A DNA stretch of 53,395 nucleotides, from positions 1 to 53,395 of the forward strand of contig CANDFO010000008.1 of assembly GCA_947384055.1 (NCBI GenBank). The letters are read 5' to 3'. Both the position numbers and the translations under genes were made by a program. This stretch comes from an uncultured Flavonifractor sp. (GTDB taxonomy: Bacteria > Bacillota > Clostridia > Oscillospirales > Oscillospiraceae). Below the pieces are notes generated by a model. That model was not told the DNA's origin. It saw nothing but the letters and a program-made list of their open reading frames with translations, and ran no database searches. Within the stretch, counting starts at the first letter, position 1, and every line of letters begins with the position of its first letter. Below are positions 51,218-53,395 of the stretch, one piece after another.

Positions 51218-51541
51218 ATGATGGGATTTTTGGGTCTGTTCAACCGCCCTGACATTAACCGGGGCCTGGCGGAATATCGCAATACTCCCGGCGCGGTCCT
51301 GCTGGATGTCCGCATGCCCCTGGAATATCAGCAGGGCCACATTCCCGGCAGCAAAAGCATGCCGCTGCCGGATATTATGCGCAAGGGGCCCGAAATCGCT
51401 GACAGGGACACCCCGCTGTTCGTGTATTGCCACAGCGGGGTCAGGAGCCGCCAGGCTGTGGATACGCTGGCCAGAATGGGCTATTCCAACGCAAAAAATA
51501 TCGGCGGCATTGCCGCCTACACGGGAAAGGTGGAGCGCTGA
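51218..51541 (+). CDS. Single-domain rhodanese-like protein
   Basis: 107-residue rhodanese domain: substrate-binding loop LLDVRMPLEYQQGHIPGS and the persulfide-carrying cysteine in VYCHSGVRSRQ. Moves sulfane sulfur between thiols. GAGGAGG lies about five bases before the ATG pair (51218, 51221). The stop is one base from the next ATG, so it is tightly coupled to the CoA-disulfide reductase gene. Confidence 0.92.
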   Translation: MMGFLGLFNRPDINRGLAEYRNTPGAVLLDVRMPLEYQQGHIPGSKSMPLPDIMRKGPEIADRDTPLFVYCHSGVRSRQAVDTLARMGYSNAKNIGGIAAYTGKVER

Positions 51542-51542
51542 C

Positions 51543-53234
51543 ATGAAGACAGTCATCATCGGCGGCGTGGCGGGCGGAGCCACAGCCGCGGCCCGGCTGC
51601 GCCGGCTGGACGAACAGGCGGAGATTGTGGTCTTCGAGCGGTCGGGATACGTGTCGTACGCCAACTGCGGCCTGCCCTATTATATCGGCGGAGTCATCGG
51701 GGACCGGTCGGAGCTGACCCTCCAGACACCGGAGAGCTTCTTCTCCCGCTTCCGGGTGGATATGCGGGTGCGGCACGATGTCACCTCCATTCACCCGGAG
51801 CGCAAGACCGTCACTGTCAAAAATCTGGAGACCGGGGAGACGTTCGAGGAGAGCTACGACAAGCTGCTCCTCTCTCCCGGCGCAAAACCCACCCAGCCCA
51901 AGCTGCCGGGCGTGGGGCTGGAACGGGTCTTTACTCTGCGAACTGTGGAGGATACCTTCCGCATCAAGGACTACATCAGCGCCCATCACCCCAAGTCTGC
52001 CGTGCTGGCAGGAGGCGGCTTCATCGGGCTGGAACTTGCCGAGAACCTGCGGGAGCTGGGATTGGATGTCACCATCGTCCAGCGGCCCAGGCAGCTGATG
52101 AATCCCTTTGACCCGGATATGGCGGCATTTATCCACAGCGAGATGCGCAATCATGGTGTCAAGCTGGCCCTGGGCTACACGGTAGAGGGTTTTGTGGAAA
52201 AAGAAAGCGGTGCGGACGTGCTGCTGAAGGACAGCAAGCCTCTCCACGCCGACATGGTGGTGCTGGCCATTGGCGTCACCCCGGATACGGAACTGGCGAA
52301 AAACGCGGGGCTGGAGCTGGGACTCAGGGGCAGCATCGTGGTCAATGACCGGATGGAGACCTCTGTGCCTGACATCTACGCTGTGGGCGACGCGGTGCAG
52401 GTGAAACACTATGTCACCGGACAGGACGCGGTAATTTCTCTGGCCGGCCCCGCCAACAAGCAGGGCCGCATTGCGGCGGACAATATCTGCGGTGGAGACA
52501 GCCGGTATCGCGGCTCTCAGGGCAGCAGCGTCATCAAGGTCTTTGATATGACGGCGGCGTCCACCGGCATAAGCGAGACCAGCGCCCAAAAGTCCGGCCT
52601 GGATGTGGATGCGGTGATTCTCTCTCCCATGAGCCACGCGGGTTATTACCCCGGCGGAAAGCTGATGACTATGAAGGTGGTCTTTGAGAAGGGAACCTAT
52701 CGCCTTCTGGGGGCGCAGATCGTGGGTTACGAAGGGGTGGACAAGCGGATCGACGTGCTGGCCGCAGCCATTCACGCCGGACTGACGGCTACTCAGCTCA
52801 AGGACCTGGATCTGGCCTACGCACCGCCCTATTCCTCAGCCAAAGACCCGGTAAATATGGCTGGCTTTCTGGTGGAAAACCTCGCCAAGGGATTTGTAAA
52901 GCAGTTTCGCATAGAGGATGTGAAGGCTCTGCCCCGGGACGGCAGTGTGACGCTGCTGGATGTTCGGACACCCCGGGAATACGGAGAGGGCCATATCGAG
53001 GGGTTCCGGCTCATTCCTGTGGATGAGCTGCGGGCGCGGCTGGGTGAGCTTGAGCAGGGGAAGCCGGTGTACGTTGTCTGTCAGAGCGGCCTGCGCAGCT
53101 ATATCGCCTGTCGCATTCTGGCGGGGCATGGCTATGATGTCTACAATTTCTCCGGCGGCTTCCGTTTCTATGATGCGGTGGTCAACGACCGCCACCTGAT
53201 CCAATCGGCCACGGCCTGCGGGATGGACCAATAA
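51543..53234 (+). CDS. CoA-disulfide reductase with C-terminal rhodanese domain
   Basis: 563-residue FAD/NAD(P)H oxidoreductase fused to rhodanese, paralogue of 7164-8816. FAD motif VIIGGVAGGATAAARL, redox cysteine C42 in YANCGLPYYIGG, second dinucleotide fold LAGGGFIGLELAENL, YAVGDAV, and rhodanese cysteine in VVCQSGLRSY. Likely reduces CoA persulfide/disulfide or polysulfide, with thioredoxin and the single rhodanese as partners. It is followed immediately by repeat copy 4, whose first stem may terminate the operon. Confidence 0.92.
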   Translation: MKTVIIGGVAGGATAAARLRRLDEQAEIVVFERSGYVSYANCGLPYYIGGVIGDRSELTLQTPESFFSRFRVDMRVRHDVTSIHPERKTVTVKNLETGETFEESYDKLLLSPGAKPTQPKLPGVGLERVFTLRTVEDTFRIKDYISAHHPKSAVLAGGGFIGLELAENLRELGLDVTIVQRPRQLMNPFDPDMAAFIHSEMRNHGVKLALGYTVEGFVEKESGADVLLKDSKPLHADMVVLAIGVTPDTELAKNAGLELGLRGSIVVNDRMETSVPDIYAVGDAVQVKHYVTGQDAVISLAGPANKQGRIAADNICGGDSRYRGSQGSSVIKVFDMTAASTGISETSAQKSGLDVDAVILSPMSHAGYYPGGKLMTMKVVFEKGTYRLLGAQIVGYEGVDKRIDVLAAAIHAGLTATQLKDLDLAYAPPYSSAKDPVNMAGFLVENLAKGFVKQFRIEDVKALPRDGSVTLLDVRTPREYGEGHIEGFRLIPVDELRARLGELEQGKPVYVVCQSGLRSYIACRILAGHGYDVYNFSGGFRFYDAVVNDRHLIQSATACGMDQ

Positions 53235-53239
53235 AACAG

Positions 53240-53395
53240 CCCCACCTCATGTTTCCGGCATGAGGTGGGGTTGAGCCTGCCGAAAAAGGCCAGGAGCCTT
53301 TTTCGGCAAAAGGGATACGGCCTGCTGCGCGCACCCTTTAGGCACACTTGCAGGCCGAGCAGTGTCATTTCCGAGGCACATGTCCCCGAAAATGA
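53240..53395 (+). repeat. Dispersed hairpin repeat, copy 4 (cut by window end)
   Basis: Opening stem CCCCACCTCATG (53240-53251) / CATGAGGTGGGG (53259-53270), then the core as GCCGAAAAAGGC (53279-53290) / GCCTTTTTCGGC (53296-53307). Next comes AAAAGGGATACGGCCTGC and a continuation nearly identical to copy 2. In the core, T-A of copy 2 is replaced by C-G on both arms, a compensatory change. The opening stem also serves as a likely terminator for the thioredoxin operon. Confidence 0.75.

Noticed and set aside
1..53395. tRNA, rRNA and CRISPR arrays
   Set aside because: I looked for cloverleaf-type CCA ends, rRNA core sequences and regularly spaced direct repeats and found none.

Overview
The window comes from a GC-rich, endospore-forming, amino-acid-fermenting Firmicute. 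It is most likely a gut Oscillospiraceae/Clostridiales relative of the Intestinimonas/Flavonifractor type. This is inferred from the lysine 2,3- and 5,6-aminomutase genes (lysine fermentation to butyrate), the dipicolinate synthase pair spoVFAB, SLH-domain cell-wall proteins, a VanR-type regulator and clostridial codon use. I see no rRNA, tRNA or CRISPR array.

Layout. 1-4152 (+): tail of a lysine-fermentation operon (probable kdd end, kamA, kamD, kamE). 4153-4595: hairpins and a palindromic element. 4596-14886 (-): a nine-gene catabolic run: MalY-type PLP enzyme, M24 (creatinase/prolidase-like) hydrolase, CoA-disulfide reductase with rhodanese domain, C_GCAxxG_C_C protein, GntP permease, two ketopantoate-reductase-like proteins, a 3-hydroxyacid dehydrogenase and a beta-keto acid cleavage enzyme (BKACE). 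15400-19815 (+): the divergent partner operon: fused CoA-transferase, SLC13-like permease, PAS-AAA-Fis sigma-54 activator. The intergenic region 14887-15399 carries two well-formed, oppositely directed sigma-54 (-24/-12) promoters flanking shared dyad sites, so the whole 4.6-19.8 kb block looks like one inducible regulon. The likely chemistry is 3-hydroxy acid to 3-keto acid to acetoacetate plus a new acyl-CoA, with CoA recycled by the transferase.

19940-30685: spoVFAB, a small membrane protein, a BMP-type nucleoside ABC transporter with xanthine phosphoribosyltransferase, an SLH-GH18 protein and a YitT-family protein. 30686-32395: IS630 remnant, an orphan VanR-type response regulator and a dispersed repeat. 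32396-47363: a large carbamoyl-metabolism locus with two FdrA proteins, three DUF1116 proteins, a detached DUF1116 N-terminal module, DUF2877, carbamate kinase, a lactate-permease-family transporter, an Nramp homologue lacking the metal-binding residues, a divergent PucR regulator and an alpha/beta hydrolase. By analogy with the E. coli oxamate carbamoyltransferase genes (fdrA-ylbE-ylbF), this locus probably phosphorolyses a carbamoyl compound to carbamoyl phosphate and makes ATP through carbamate kinase; no allantoin-ring enzymes are present.

47364-48949: an AT-rich island with a hypothetical gene, a BrnT toxin gene broken by one amber codon, its BrnA antitoxin, and MITE-like inverted repeats. 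48950-53234: an SLH/M15 peptidase and a thioredoxin-rhodanese-CoA-disulfide reductase operon. A dispersed hairpin repeat family with core GTCGAAAAAGGCC/GGCCTTTTTCGAC occurs four times (about 4.2, 21.5, 32.1 and 53.2 kb). The two main candidates for undescribed biology are the sigma-54 BKACE regulon and the doubled FdrA/DUF1116 locus.
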